DNA from: an uncultured Hyphomicrobiales bacterium
GTDB taxonomy: Bacteria; Pseudomonadota; Alphaproteobacteria; Rhizobiales; Xanthobacteraceae
DNA: 35,906 bases
Assembly (NCBI GenBank): GCA_903885555.1
Contig: CAISIV010000091.1
Location: 1 to 35,906 of the forward strand
Direction of reading: 5' to 3'
Below, piece after piece: positions 8,459 through 16,645 of this stretch. Under the pieces are notes generated by a model, which was not told the origin of the DNA, ran no database searches, and saw only the letters and a list, made by a program, of their open reading frames with translations. Each line of letters opens with the position of its first letter. The first letter of the stretch is position 1. A program made the position numbers and the translations under genes.

Positions 8459-9787
8459 CTAAGAAAGAAGCGGGGACCAGGCTGGATCCGACGCCAGTGA
8501 CGGCGTCGGAACTTTGAGTTCGTTGCGGCCGGTGATGTCGATCGTATAGAGCGATGGGCCCTGCCCCGGATCGCGGAAGAACATCAGCACGCGGCCGTTC
8601 GGCGCGAAGGTCGGACCTTCGTTGTGATAACCCTCGGTGAGAATGCGTTCGCCTGAGCCGTCGGGTTTAAGAATGCCGATGCCGAAACCGCCCCGCGCCT
8701 GGCTGGTGAAGGCGATGTAGTCGCCGCGCGGCGACCATACCGGCGTCGAGTGCCGGCCTTCGCCGAAGCTGATGCGTTGCGCCGGACCGCCGGTCGCCGC
8801 CATCACATAGACCTGCTGCGAGCCGCCGCGGTCGCTTTCGAAACAGATACTGCGGCCGTCCGGCGAATAACACGGCGCGGTGTCGATCGCCGGTGTGTCG
8901 GTCAAACGCGTGGTCTGCTTGGAGCGCAGATCCATCACGAACAAATTGGCGTTGTTGCCCTGCTGCAGACTTAAGATTACGCGCTGGCCGTCCGGCGAGA
9001 AACGCGGCGCAAAGGTCATGCCGGGGAAGTTGCCGACGATCTCGCGCTGGCCGGTTTCGATGTTGAGCAGATAGACGCGCGGATCGCCCGTCCCGTACGA
9101 CATGTAGGTGATCTCTTGTGTCGACGGATTGAAGCGCGGCGTCAGCACCAGATCGTCGCCACGCGTCAGATAGCGCACGCCGGCGCCGTCCTGATCCATG
9201 ATGGCGAGTCGCTTGACGCGGCGGTCCTTCGGACCGGTCTCATCGATGAAGACGATGCGGCTGTCGAAGTAGCCCTTCTCGCCGGTGAGCACCTGATAGA
9301 TCGCATCCGAGATGATGTGCGCAATGCGGCGCCAGTTGTCGGGCGTGGTGAAATATTGTTTGCCGTCGAGCTGCTGGCCGGCGAACACGTCCCACAGCCG
9401 GAATTCCGCCTTGAGACGGCCGTCGCCCTGCTTGGTGATGCGCCCGGTGACCAGCGCCTGCGCCTTGATCACCTGCCAGTCGGCAAAGCGCGGCACGGCG
9501 TCGGAGTTGGTGATCTTCTCGGTGAACGCAGCAGGGTTGATCGGCGCAAACAGTCCGCTGCGCTGCAGATTGTTGCTGATGACAGCGGTGACGTTGCGCG
9601 CGACGTCGGATTCGGAAGGCGCGCCGCCAAGAAAGTCCGGCAGCGCGATCGGCATCGGCTGCGGATTGCCCTGGTTGATTTCGAGCCGCAGCACGGCGTT
9701 GGCGTTGTGCGGCGCCAGCGCGGCGATCGCACCGGCACCAGCGCCGGCGATCAGGCTGCGGCGATTCAGCAGAAAATGATTTGTCAT
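8459..9787 (-). CDS. tolB: Tol-Pal system beta-propeller protein TolB
   Basis: Periplasmic propeller protein that binds Pal and TolA. The 442 residues comprise a signal peptide, an N-terminal alpha/beta domain (about 40-170) and WD40-like/PD40 repeats with the recurrent pattern [46 protein letters not shown]. The leader reads [17 protein letters not shown] with a twin arginine at 9-10, a weakly hydrophobic Gly/Ala core and ANA near 29-31, which looks like a Tat signal rather than a Sec one. The start ATG overlaps the tolA stop by four bases (ATGA), so translation is coupled. Confidence 0.96.
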   Translation of the reverse strand: MTNHFLLNRRSLIAGAGAGAIAALAPHNANAVLRLEINQGNPQPMPIALPDFLGGAPSESDVARNVTAVISNNLQRSGLFAPINPAAFTEKITNSDAVPRFADWQVIKAQALVTGRITKQGDGRLKAEFRLWDVFAGQQLDGKQYFTTPDNWRRIAHIISDAIYQVLTGEKGYFDSRIVFIDETGPKDRRVKRLAIMDQDGAGVRYLTRGDDLVLTPRFNPSTQEITYMSYGTGDPRVYLLNIETGQREIVGNFPGMTFAPRFSPDGQRVILSLQQGNNANLFVMDLRSKQTTRLTDTPAIDTAPCYSPDGRSICFESDRGGSQQVYVMAATGGPAQRISFGEGRHSTPVWSPRGDYIAFTSQARGGFGIGILKPDGSGERILTEGYHNEGPTFAPNGRVLMFFRDPGQGPSLYTIDITGRNELKVPTPSLASDPAWSPLLS

Positions 9788-10701
9788 AAAGGGCGTCTCA
9801 CAGGAATGTCGTGGAACATTTGACTACTGTCGAACTCGAATTCGATTTCTTTCCAGGTCTCGTAATGCTCGGGGCGCAGCATCGTATAGGGCTGGCCAGT
9901 CAGCACGGCGCGCGCCGCGCTGTCGCGCGCTGCATTGTAAACCGCACCGCTTCCGCTGGTGAGTACTTGCGGGTCCACGGCTAGCGTACCGTCGCGCTTA
10001 AACTTAATGAGTATGACAATCTTGACTGCATTGGCGTCCTGCGCGCCGACCGGCGGATTCCACAGCGCCATCAACCGCGCGCGCAGCGCCTCCTTTTCCG
10101 ATTGCGAGAGCTGCGCGGCAAGTCCGCTTGAGGCACCGAGCGTAGGCCGCGGACTTAACTCACTACCGGCTGCAGCATTGCGGCTAGGATCGCGTTTATC
10201 GAGCAGCGCCGCTATCTGGCTCGGGTCAAACTTCGGCTGCTTCTTCTCAGGTTTTTTCGGCGGCAGCGGCTGATCGAGTTTGGTCTCCTGCTTCGGCTTG
10301 TCCGGCTGCTTGATCTTCTCCGCGATCGGATCAGGCTTAGGCATTTCCTGCGCAGGCTTTTCCGGTTCTGCCTTGGTTTCTTTTTTCGGCTCCGGCGGTT
10401 TTTGCTCGGGCGGCTTTTCCGCAGTTGGCGCAATCTCTTTTTTGTCGATCTTTGGCGCCTGCTGTTCAACCGGCTTCGGCGTATCGACCTTCTCGACCAA
10501 AGACTTGGGCTTCTCGACGGGCTTGGGCGCATCCTTGACGCCCTTCGTCATTTCCGAAAATTCTTTTTCGCTCACCATGTCGACCGGGAGCGCTTCCACC
10601 GGCGTCGATTCCAGAGACTTGCCGGTAAACGTCACCACCGCGAACAGCAGCACCGCCGCGTGCAGGCCGGTCGAAATGACTGAGGCGGTACGCATCTGCA
10701 T
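9784..10701 (-). CDS. tolA: Tol-Pal system protein TolA
   Basis: Energy-transducing periplasm-spanning protein of the Tol complex, TonB-like in role. The 305-residue product has one N-terminal membrane anchor (about 8-27), a long Lys/Glu/Pro-rich rod (about 45-185, with repeats of PKPVEKPK and [11 protein letters not shown]) and a C-terminal globular domain (about 200-295: [43 protein letters not shown]) in the TolA/TonB C-terminal class. The rod is proline-rich instead of the alanine-rich helix of E. coli, as is common in alphaproteobacteria. It lies two bases after tolR and overlaps tolB by four. Confidence 0.95.
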   Translation of the reverse strand: MQMRTASVISTGLHAAVLLFAVVTFTGKSLESTPVEALPVDMVSEKEFSEMTKGVKDAPKPVEKPKSLVEKVDTPKPVEQQAPKIDKKEIAPTAEKPPEQKPPEPKKETKAEPEKPAQEMPKPDPIAEKIKQPDKPKQETKLDQPLPPKKPEKKQPKFDPSQIAALLDKRDPSRNAAAGSELSPRPTLGASSGLAAQLSQSEKEALRARLMALWNPPVGAQDANAVKIVILIKFKRDGTLAVDPQVLTSGSGAVYNAARDSAARAVLTGQPYTMLRPEHYETWKEIEFEFDSSQMFHDIPVRRPL

Positions 10702-10703
10702 CG

Positions 10704-11159
10704 TTATTTTTTCGAGCCCTGCTCGAACTCTGTCACCAGCGCAACGCGATTGAAACCGGCACCCGAGAGCCGGCCCATCACCTGCATCATGGTGCCGTAG
10801 TCTACTTTTTTGTCGCCGCGGACAAAGACGCGGGCCTCGGTGCCGCCGCGCGCCTCGGCGACGGCCTTGAGCTTCGTGACCATATCTTCGGCTTTGATTT
10901 CGGCGTTCTGCAGGAACACCTGGCCCTTCTCATTGACCGAAACCGTCAGCGGCTCCTTGTCCTGATCGAGGCTTTTGGCCTGGCTCTGCGGCAAATCGAT
11001 CGGCACGCCGACCGTGAGCAACGGCGCCGACACCATGAAGATGATCAGCAGCACGAGCATCACGTCCACCATGGGCGTGACGTTGATTTCGCTCATCACC
11101 CGTCGCTGGTGACGCTTCCTGCGTCCGATGACTGGCGTGCCTGCGTTAGCGGCTGCCAT
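10704..11159 (-). CDS. tolR: Tol-Pal system protein TolR (ExbD family)
   Basis: Inner-membrane component that with TolQ forms the proton-driven motor energising TolA. The 151-residue protein has a basic cytoplasmic N-terminus, a single TM at about 29-48 with the essential aspartate in VTPMVDVMLVLLIIF (Asp32), and a periplasmic domain with VPIDLPQSQAKSL, VFVRGDKKVDYGTMM and GFNRVALVTE. It begins six bases after tolQ and ends two bases before tolA, so it belongs to the tolQRAB operon. Confidence 0.96.
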   Translation of the reverse strand: MAAANAGTPVIGRRKRHQRRVMSEINVTPMVDVMLVLLIIFMVSAPLLTVGVPIDLPQSQAKSLDQDKEPLTVSVNEKGQVFLQNAEIKAEDMVTKLKAVAEARGGTEARVFVRGDKKVDYGTMMQVMGRLSGAGFNRVALVTEFEQGSKK

Positions 11160-11165
11160 AGGGGG

Positions 11166-11879
<714 letters not shown>

Positions 11880-12179
11880 ATGGACATCCTTTGGGCACGT
11901 CCTTTGCGCTCGAACCGGCTATGCGACGTCCGGCGGCGGCGAATGTTTAAAATTACGCGCGGCCGGGATTTTCCGGTTGCGCGCTCGACTGAAAACCGAA
12001 TGTTCCGCAAAGACCCGTCCAGAAGTCTTGCCACCGGCAGACCCAACGAAATCCCCGCAAAACTTGACCAAACTAGGGCCATTGATCGCCTTTGGCCTGT
12101 CGATTGGCCCTCTAAACAGCGCTGATTATGGTTAAGGAAGCGTTACCGGCAGATGACCTGGGCGCAATGGCCGCGGCAG
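11880..12179. other. Intergenic region upstream of tolQ
   Basis: Exactly 300 bp separate the end of the lysR gene from tolQ on the same strand. No convincing gene is present; short frames here lack a ribosome-binding site and homology. It must carry the tolQ promoter, but no confident -35/-10 pair was found. The only recognisable element is the TTAACCAT octamer near the far end. Confidence 0.6.
12128..12135 (-). promoter_or_regulatory. Candidate CtrA-type box (TTAACCAT) upstream of tolQ
   Basis: The octamer TTAACCAT on the tolQ coding strand is followed on the plus strand by a TTAA-N7-TTAC arrangement, one base off the long CtrA consensus TTAA-N7-TTAA. It lies about 250 bp upstream of the tolQ ATG, far for a core promoter element. 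Confidence 0.3.
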
Positions 12180-13082
12180 TCAGGAGCGGTTGGTCGCCTT
12201 GATGAAATCGACAAAGGCCCGCAGCGGCGCGGGCACGAGGCGGCGTCCTGGATAATAGAGAAACGGGCCGGAGAAGCGCTGCCACCAGGGTTCGAGCACG
12301 GGCTCGAGTTTGCCGCTGTCGAAATGCGGGCGCAGCCAGTCCTCGAACAGAGCGACGATGCCCGTTCCGGCGATCGCCGCATCGACCAGAAGGTCGGTCG
12401 CCCCGCCGATGCTCACGATCAACGGCCCCGTGGGCTCGACATTGACGACCTCACCGTCGCGCTCGAACTCCCAGGTCGGCGTCGCCCCGCTCGGGAACCG
12501 GCCTCGCAGGTAGCGGTGGTGGAGCAGATCACGCGGATGCTCCGGCCGGCCGCGTTCATCGAGATAGGCCGGGGCGGCACCAACGGCAAAGCGTTGCAGG
12601 CGCGGGCCGATCGGCACCGCTATCATGTCCTGTTCCAGCCGCTCGTCGTAGCGGATGCCGGCGTCGCAACCGGCCGCGACCACATCGACGAAACTCTCCT
12701 CGGCGATCACCTCGAGACGAATGTCGGGATAGGCGGCGAGGAAAGGCGGCACGATCGCCGGCAGCACCAGCCGCGCGGCACTGACCGGCACGTTGAGCTT
12801 CAGAGTACCAGCCGGCTTGTCACGAAAACCGTTCACGGCATCGAGCGCGGCTTCGACCTCGCTCAGCGCCGGGGTGAGCCGTTCCAGCAACCGTTGGCCC
12901 GCTTCGGTCGGCACGACGCTGCGGGTTGTCCGGTTCAGCAGCCTGACGCCGAGCTGTGTCTCAAGACGGCGGACCGCTTCGCTCAAGCCCGACGCACTCG
13001 CGCCGCTGGCCCGCGCGCCGTCGCGAAAGCCCTTGGCGCGTGCCACGGCCACGAAGGCATTGAGATCACCGAGATCGGCCAC
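12180..13082 (-). CDS. LysR-family transcriptional regulator
   Basis: A 300-residue LysR regulator. The winged helix-turn-helix spans about 1-60 (LGDLNAFVAVARAKGF, ASASGLSEAVRRLETQLGVRLLNRTTRSV), followed by the linker helix and a substrate-binding domain (about 88-290) with GCDAGIRYDERLEQDM. The start is GTG at 13080-13082; a start further upstream would lengthen the N-terminus beyond the family norm. It is divergent from the PdxI-like reductase with a 92-bp shared promoter region, the usual LysR arrangement, so regulation of that gene is the natural inference. The effector is unknown. Confidence 0.93.
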   Translation of the reverse strand: MADLGDLNAFVAVARAKGFRDGARASGASASGLSEAVRRLETQLGVRLLNRTTRSVVPTEAGQRLLERLTPALSEVEAALDAVNGFRDKPAGTLKLNVPVSAARLVLPAIVPPFLAAYPDIRLEVIAEESFVDVVAAGCDAGIRYDERLEQDMIAVPIGPRLQRFAVGAAPAYLDERGRPEHPRDLLHHRYLRGRFPSGATPTWEFERDGEVVNVEPTGPLIVSIGGATDLLVDAAIAGTGIVALFEDWLRPHFDSGKLEPVLEPWWQRFSGPFLYYPGRRLVPAPLRAFVDFIKATNRS

Positions 13083-13174
13083 TGTTCGTAATCCAATACA
13101 ACCTGTTCCGATTGTACCTATTATCGTGCATCTATGCGAGGCCTATGTGAGGGTGGTCATTGAAAGGAAAAATC
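13083..13174. promoter_or_regulatory. Divergent promoter region lysR / pdxI-like
   Basis: A 92-bp AT-richer gap between divergent genes. Toward the reductase a TATTAT hexamer occurs near 13120 and may be its -10 element, but the matching -35 is weak. This is where a LysR operator would be expected; no single T-N11-A box stands out. Confidence 0.5.
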
Positions 13175-14059
13175 ATGCCCACACTCGACCAGGCTGGCAC
13201 TTTCCCCCTCGGCGGCCGCACTGTGAAACGGCTCGGCTACGGCGCCATGCAGCTCGCAGGTCCCGGCGTCTTCGGCCCGCCGAAGGATCGCAAGGCCGCC
13301 CTCGCCGTCCTGCGTGAAGCCGTCGCCAGCGGCGTCAATCACATCGACACCAGCGACTACTACGGCCCGCACGTCACCAACCAGATCATCCGCGAGGCGC
13401 TGCATCCGTATCCGGGCGACCTCGTCATTGTGACCAAGATCGGCGCGCGGCGCGGCGCGGATAAATCGTGGATCCCCGCTTTCTCGGCGGAAGAACTGAC
13501 GAAAGCCGTGCATGACAATCTGCGCAATCTCGGCATCGATGCAATCGACGTCGTCAACTTGCGCGCCATGTTCGACACGCACGGTCCGGCCGAAGGTTCG
13601 CTCGAAGCGCCGCTGACCGTTCTGGCCGATCTGCAGCGGCAAGGTCTCGTACGACACATTGGCCTGAGCAACGTGACAGCCAAGCAGATCGCCGACGGAC
13701 GCAAGATCGCGAAGATCGTCTGCGTGCAGAACATGTACAACGTCGCGCAGCGCAACGACGACAAACTAATCGACGACCTTGCGAAGGCCGGCACCGCCTA
13801 TGTGCCGTTCTTCCCGCTCGGCGGCTTCACGCCGTTGCAATCGTCGACGCTCAACGACGTTGCGAAAAAGCTCGGCGCCACGCCGATGCAGGTGGCTCTG
13901 GCCTGGCTGCTGCGGCGTTCGCCGAACATCCTGCTGATCCCCGGCACGTCGTCGGTCGCGCATCTGCGGGAGAATCTCGCCGCCGGCGAACTCACTTTGC
14001 CCGACGACGCGATAAAGGCGCTGGACGACGTCGCCAGCACCGCCGCGCCAGTGCATTAA
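13175..14059 (+). CDS. pdxI: Aldo/keto reductase, PdxI (YdbC)-like pyridoxal reductase
   Basis: NADPH-dependent aldo/keto reductase of 294 residues. Across its length it closely resembles E. coli YdbC, renamed PdxI, which reduces pyridoxal to pyridoxine in vitamin B6 salvage: VKRLGYGAMQLAGPGVFGPP, NHIDTSDYYGPHVTNQIIRE, VTKIGARRGADKSW, FFPLGGFTPLQSSTL and LIPGTSSVAHLREN. The catalytic Asp, Tyr and Lys positions are visible in IDTSDYYG and VTKIG. The ATG at 13175 is preferred over an in-frame TTG at 13160 because AAAGGA lies six bases before it. The substrate is inferred from family resemblance, not shown. Confidence 0.85.
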   Translation: MPTLDQAGTFPLGGRTVKRLGYGAMQLAGPGVFGPPKDRKAALAVLREAVASGVNHIDTSDYYGPHVTNQIIREALHPYPGDLVIVTKIGARRGADKSWIPAFSAEELTKAVHDNLRNLGIDAIDVVNLRAMFDTHGPAEGSLEAPLTVLADLQRQGLVRHIGLSNVTAKQIADGRKIAKIVCVQNMYNVAQRNDDKLIDDLAKAGTAYVPFFPLGGFTPLQSSTLNDVAKKLGATPMQVALAWLLRRSPNILLIPGTSSVAHLRENLAAGELTLPDDAIKALDDVASTAAPVH

Positions 14060-14065
14060 ACGCAA

Positions 14066-14097
14066 CGGCCGTCCGCTTCGGGGAAAGCGGACGGCCG
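14066..14097 (+). terminator. Hairpin after the PdxI-like gene
   Basis: A perfect 13-bp stem (CGGCCGTCCGCTT with AAGCGGACGGCCG) and six-base loop begin six bases after the stop codon. No T-run follows on either strand, so this may be a U-less terminator or an mRNA-stabilising hairpin between two convergent genes. Confidence 0.55.
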
Positions 14098-14142
14098 CAG
14101 CTGGGCAGAACTATTAGAGGGGGCAGGTCGTCTGACCCAGAA

Positions 14143-14598
14143 TTAGTTTTGCGCGGGGGGCGCTTCTGACCCGCTTTGGGGCCGGTTGCGGCGGTCGTTC
14201 ATGAACGCGTCGAACTCGGTCTTGTCCTTGGCAAAGCGCAGGCGCTCGAGAAATTCCCGGAACTCGCGCTGCTCTTCTTCAAGACGCTTCAAGGTGTCGT
14301 TGCGATATTCATCGAAGGCATGGTTGCCGCTGGACGGTGCGCTGCCCCAGAAGCCGCCGCCGGCCGGAGCCGCCCCGCCGTTCATGCGCGAGCGCATCCA
14401 GTCCATTTTGTTCTGCATACGCTCCATCTTGTGCTGCCAGCGATCCTGGCCGCCGCGAAATCCGCATCCCATTCGTCCGCTCCCAATCGTAAAGGCGAGG
14501 GTGGCAAGACCAACCGGCCACCAGATCATGAATCCGAGAACCGTCAGGGCAATCCAGGCAGGTTTGCCGAAGTCATCGAGCTTTGCGGTGATTGGCAT
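14143..14598 (-). CDS. DUF2852 family small membrane protein
   Basis: A 151-residue protein of unknown function. It has one hydrophobic segment at about 13-39 (WIALTVLGFMIWWPVGLATL), then a Met/Arg-rich stretch (QHKMERMQNKMDWMRSRM), a Gly/Ala/Pro linker, and a charged helical tail (KRLEEEQREFREFLERLRFAKDKTEFDAFM) typical of DUF2852. The ATG at 14596-14598 is supported by GAGG seven bases upstream. Its promoter has a consensus TTGACA and is covered by an inverted repeat also found at the upstream tetR gene, so control by that TetR protein is inferred. It could be a membrane-stress protein, but nothing in the sequence proves that. Confidence 0.8.
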   Translation of the reverse strand: MPITAKLDDFGKPAWIALTVLGFMIWWPVGLATLAFTIGSGRMGCGFRGGQDRWQHKMERMQNKMDWMRSRMNGGAAPAGGGFWGSAPSSGNHAFDEYRNDTLKRLEEEQREFREFLERLRFAKDKTEFDAFMNDRRNRPQSGSEAPPAQN

Positions 14599-14614
14599 TG
14601 TCAGCCTCGTGTGA

Positions 14615-14633
14615 ATGTAAATAACATTTACAT
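14615..14633. promoter_or_regulatory. Operator-like inverted repeat over the DUF2852 promoter
   Basis: ATGTAAAT-AAC-ATTTACAT, perfect 8-bp arms with a three-base centre. It overlaps the predicted -10/+1 of the DUF2852 gene. It matches 14 of 19 positions with the repeat at the tetR start (15489-15507). Confidence 0.7.
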
Positions 14634-14661
14634 TAGTAAGATCAGGGCGGCCCGATGTCAA
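14633..14661 (-). promoter_or_regulatory. Predicted sigma70-type promoter of the DUF2852 gene
   Basis: Minus strand: TTGACA (14656-14661), 17-bp spacer, then TACTAA (14633-14638) as a weak -10. Transcription would begin inside the inverted repeat at 14615-14633, leaving a leader of roughly 25-30 nt before the ATG. Confidence 0.55.
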
Positions 14662-14665
14662 GACC

Positions 14666-14686
14666 ATTTACATCGAGGATTTACAT
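14666..14686. promoter_or_regulatory. Two extra half-sites upstream of the DUF2852 promoter
   Basis: Two direct copies of ATTTACAT at 14666-14673 and 14679-14686, 13 bp apart, end five bases before the -35 element. With the palindrome downstream this gives four identical octamer half-sites within 72 bp. Confidence 0.6.
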
Positions 14687-14712
14687 GGGGGCCGGCGGGC
14701 CGTTTGTAAGAC

Positions 14713-14817
14713 CCGTCACCCTGAGGTGTGAGCGGCCAAAGGCCGCGAGCCTCGAAGGGCGACGGCCGTTCATCCTTCGAGGCTCGCGGCTTCGCGGCTC
14801 GCACCTCAGGATGACGG
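14713..14817. repeat. Palindromic intergenic repeat (type A)
   Basis: Nested inverted repeats form a long cruciform-like element. Outer arms are 14713-14728 and 14802-14817 (16 bp, one mismatch); inner arms are 14742-14758 and 14774-14790 (17 bp, perfect). It ends one base from the tetR stop codon. This looks like the dispersed palindromic elements common in Hyphomicrobiales genomes and may also act as a transcript end. Confidence 0.75.
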
Positions 14818-14818
14818 A

Positions 14819-15490
14819 TTAGCGCCCCGCGCCGGGCTCAAGCCCAAGGCCACGCAGATAGATGAGCACCGCCGCTTCGAGCAGATCCTCCGGCGGCATC
14901 GGCAGCGCGCGCCGCGCCGCGTCGCCGCGCGAAAACAGCGAAGCGATGCCGTGCGTCATCGACCAGACGTGCAGCGCCACCATCAGCGCCGGCGGGCGGC
15001 CCTTCGGCGGCATCAACGCCACCAGCTTTTCCGCCGCCGCGCGCAGCACCGCGAAAGCTGCCTCGCTGGCGGCCCGCATATTCGGATCGGTATCGAGCGG
15101 CACGCCGGCTTCGAACATCGCCGAATAGTAAGACGGTTCGCGCTTGGCAAAATCGAGATAACTTTTGCCGAGCCGGTCGAAGGCCGTCATCAGATCCGGC
15201 TTGCCGTCGTCCCAGGCCTTGCTCAGCGCCAGCGTGAACTGCTCGAAGCCGCGCCGCGCCACATCGGCCAGCAACTCGTCGCGGTCGCGGAAATGACGAT
15301 ACGGTGCCGCGGGACTGACGCCGGCCCAGCGCGCAGCGTCGGCAAAGGTGAAACCGGCCGGGCCTTTCTCGGCAATCAACTCGAGCGCGGCACGCACCAA
15401 AGCCTCTTTGAGATCGCCGTGATGATAGCCACGCGGGCCCTGCCCGCCGCCATGTCCTGCGCCCAGCCCTGAACCTTTGCCCCACTTCAT
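14819..15490 (-). CDS. TetR-family transcriptional regulator
   Basis: A 223-residue repressor-type protein. A Gly-rich lead (1-22) precedes GYHHGDLKEALVRAALELI, and the helix-turn-helix is at about 45-69 (GFTFADAARWAGVSPAAPYRHFRDRDELL). The C-terminal ligand domain (about 85-215) is of the WHG type with LMVALHVWSMTHGIASLF. The ATG at 15488-15490 lies inside an inverted repeat and lacks a ribosome-binding site at normal distance. An AAGGA 20 bases upstream instead precedes a tiny frame ending ATGA at this start, so coupled initiation is possible. It is divergent from the PhyH-like gene. Auto-repression and control of the DUF2852 gene are inferred from shared operator sequence. Confidence 0.92.
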   Translation of the reverse strand: MKWGKGSGLGAGHGGGQGPRGYHHGDLKEALVRAALELIAEKGPAGFTFADAARWAGVSPAAPYRHFRDRDELLADVARRGFEQFTLALSKAWDDGKPDLMTAFDRLGKSYLDFAKREPSYYSAMFEAGVPLDTDPNMRAASEAAFAVLRAAAEKLVALMPPKGRPPALMVALHVWSMTHGIASLFSRGDAARRALPMPPEDLLEAAVLIYLRGLGLEPGAGR

Positions 15491-15507
15491 GTAATGGGCA
15501 TTAACAT
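15489..15507. promoter_or_regulatory. Operator-like inverted repeat at the tetR start
   Basis: ATGTAATGGGCATTAACAT on the plus strand, an imperfect inverted repeat that includes the tetR start codon. It is the counterpart of the repeat at the DUF2852 promoter, sharing ATGTAA at the left and CATT-ACAT at the right (14 of 19). Confidence 0.6.
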
Positions 15508-15586
15508 GAGTCCTTCGATCCGTCGAATGCCGGTCCGAGAGGCGGCCCAGCTTTAAGAAAGACGAGAAACTTATTACACTACAACT
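15491..15586. promoter_or_regulatory. Divergent promoter region tetR / PhyH-like gene
   Basis: A 96-bp gap. It contains the operator, the AAGGA used by the tetR leader frame, and an AT-rich segment ACTTATTACACTACAACT next to the PhyH ATG. That segment carries another TGTAAT-like half-site on the minus strand. No Shine-Dalgarno is visible before the PhyH-like ATG, so a very short leader or a different start is possible. Confidence 0.4.
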
Positions 15587-16645
15587 ATGACGATAGGAGC
15601 CCTTGCCCGCGTTTTGCCGCACGCCCCGCCTTTGGCCGCAGCCAGCGAAACCGGCGCGCTCGGTGTCTTCCAACTCAAGCGCTATTGGTCCTCGATGATG
15701 GCCGGCTTGCGCGGCGCGCCACTGTCGCTGCCGATACACGACCGCCACCTCAACTGCCTGGTGATTCACGCGCTTGGCATCGGTCTCGAGCAGGCGGCAG
15801 AGCATATCGCATCAGAGCAGCCGGCGTTCGATGCGTTCGAACGATGGATCGTCGCGACCAGCGGCGGCATTACGCCGTTGAGGATCGCGCGGATCAACGC
15901 GGCTATCATGGGCGCGCCCTGCCCTGACGAGATCCGGAGATGGCTCGATGCGATTGATGCGAGCGAGCCGGTGCTCAGCGCCGCCGATCTCGACCATTGG
16001 GACACACACGGCTTTGTCGTGCTGCACGATGCAGTACCGCACGACAGCCGCGAGGCTGCGACGCAGGCGCTGTGGGATCACCTCGGCGCACGCGAGAGCG
16101 AGCCCGACACTTGGTATCGCAGCAACGACCACGGCATCATGGTGCAATATTTCCAGCACCCGGCATTCGAGGCCAACCGGCGCTCGCCGCGCATTCACAA
16201 GGCGTTTGCGCAACTCTGGGGCACCGCCGATCTGTGGGGCACGACCGATCGCGTCGGCTTCAATGTGCCGGAACGGCCGGGCTGGATGTTTCGCGGCCCC
16301 GATCTGCACTGGGACGTCAGCGTCAAGACGCCGATCCCGTTCGGCACGCAAGGCATTCTCTACCTGACCGACACGCCGCCCGAGCAAGGCGCGTTCACAC
16401 TGGTGCCCGGCTTTCATCGCCGCATCGAGTCATGGCTTGCAGGTTTACCGCCCAGCGCCGATCCGCGCGGCGAAGACATGCATGCGCTCGGCGCGCGAGC
16501 CATCGGCGGCCGCGCCGGCGACTTCGTTATCTGGCACCAGGCATTGCCGCACGGCGCCAGTCCCAACCGCGGCACGCGGCCGCGCATGGTGCAGTACATC
16601 AACATGCTGCCGTCGGAATACGGCGAGCAGGAGGAATGGATCTAG
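15587..16645 (+). CDS. Phytanoyl-CoA dioxygenase (PhyH)-like Fe(II)/2-oxoglutarate oxygenase with N-terminal helical domain
   Basis: A 352-residue non-haem iron oxygenase. The PhyH fold begins near residue 132 (LSAADLDHWDTHGFVVLHDAV). Iron ligands are visible as His241-x-Asp243 in DLHWDVS and the distal His322 in LPHGASPN, with a 2-oxoglutarate-binding Arg about ten residues later (RPRMVQYI). Residues 1-130 form a separate helical region with FQLKRYWSSMMAGLRG and ALGIGLEQAAEHI that is not part of the catalytic fold. The substrate is unknown. It is divergent from tetR, and its stop overlaps the convergent ogt stop: the tetranucleotide CTAG at 16642-16645 supplies both TAG codons. Confidence 0.85.
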   Translation: MTIGALARVLPHAPPLAAASETGALGVFQLKRYWSSMMAGLRGAPLSLPIHDRHLNCLVIHALGIGLEQAAEHIASEQPAFDAFERWIVATSGGITPLRIARINAAIMGAPCPDEIRRWLDAIDASEPVLSAADLDHWDTHGFVVLHDAVPHDSREAATQALWDHLGARESEPDTWYRSNDHGIMVQYFQHPAFEANRRSPRIHKAFAQLWGTADLWGTTDRVGFNVPERPGWMFRGPDLHWDVSVKTPIPFGTQGILYLTDTPPEQGAFTLVPGFHRRIESWLAGLPPSADPRGEDMHALGARAIGGRAGDFVIWHQALPHGASPNRGTRPRMVQYINMLPSEYGEQEEWI

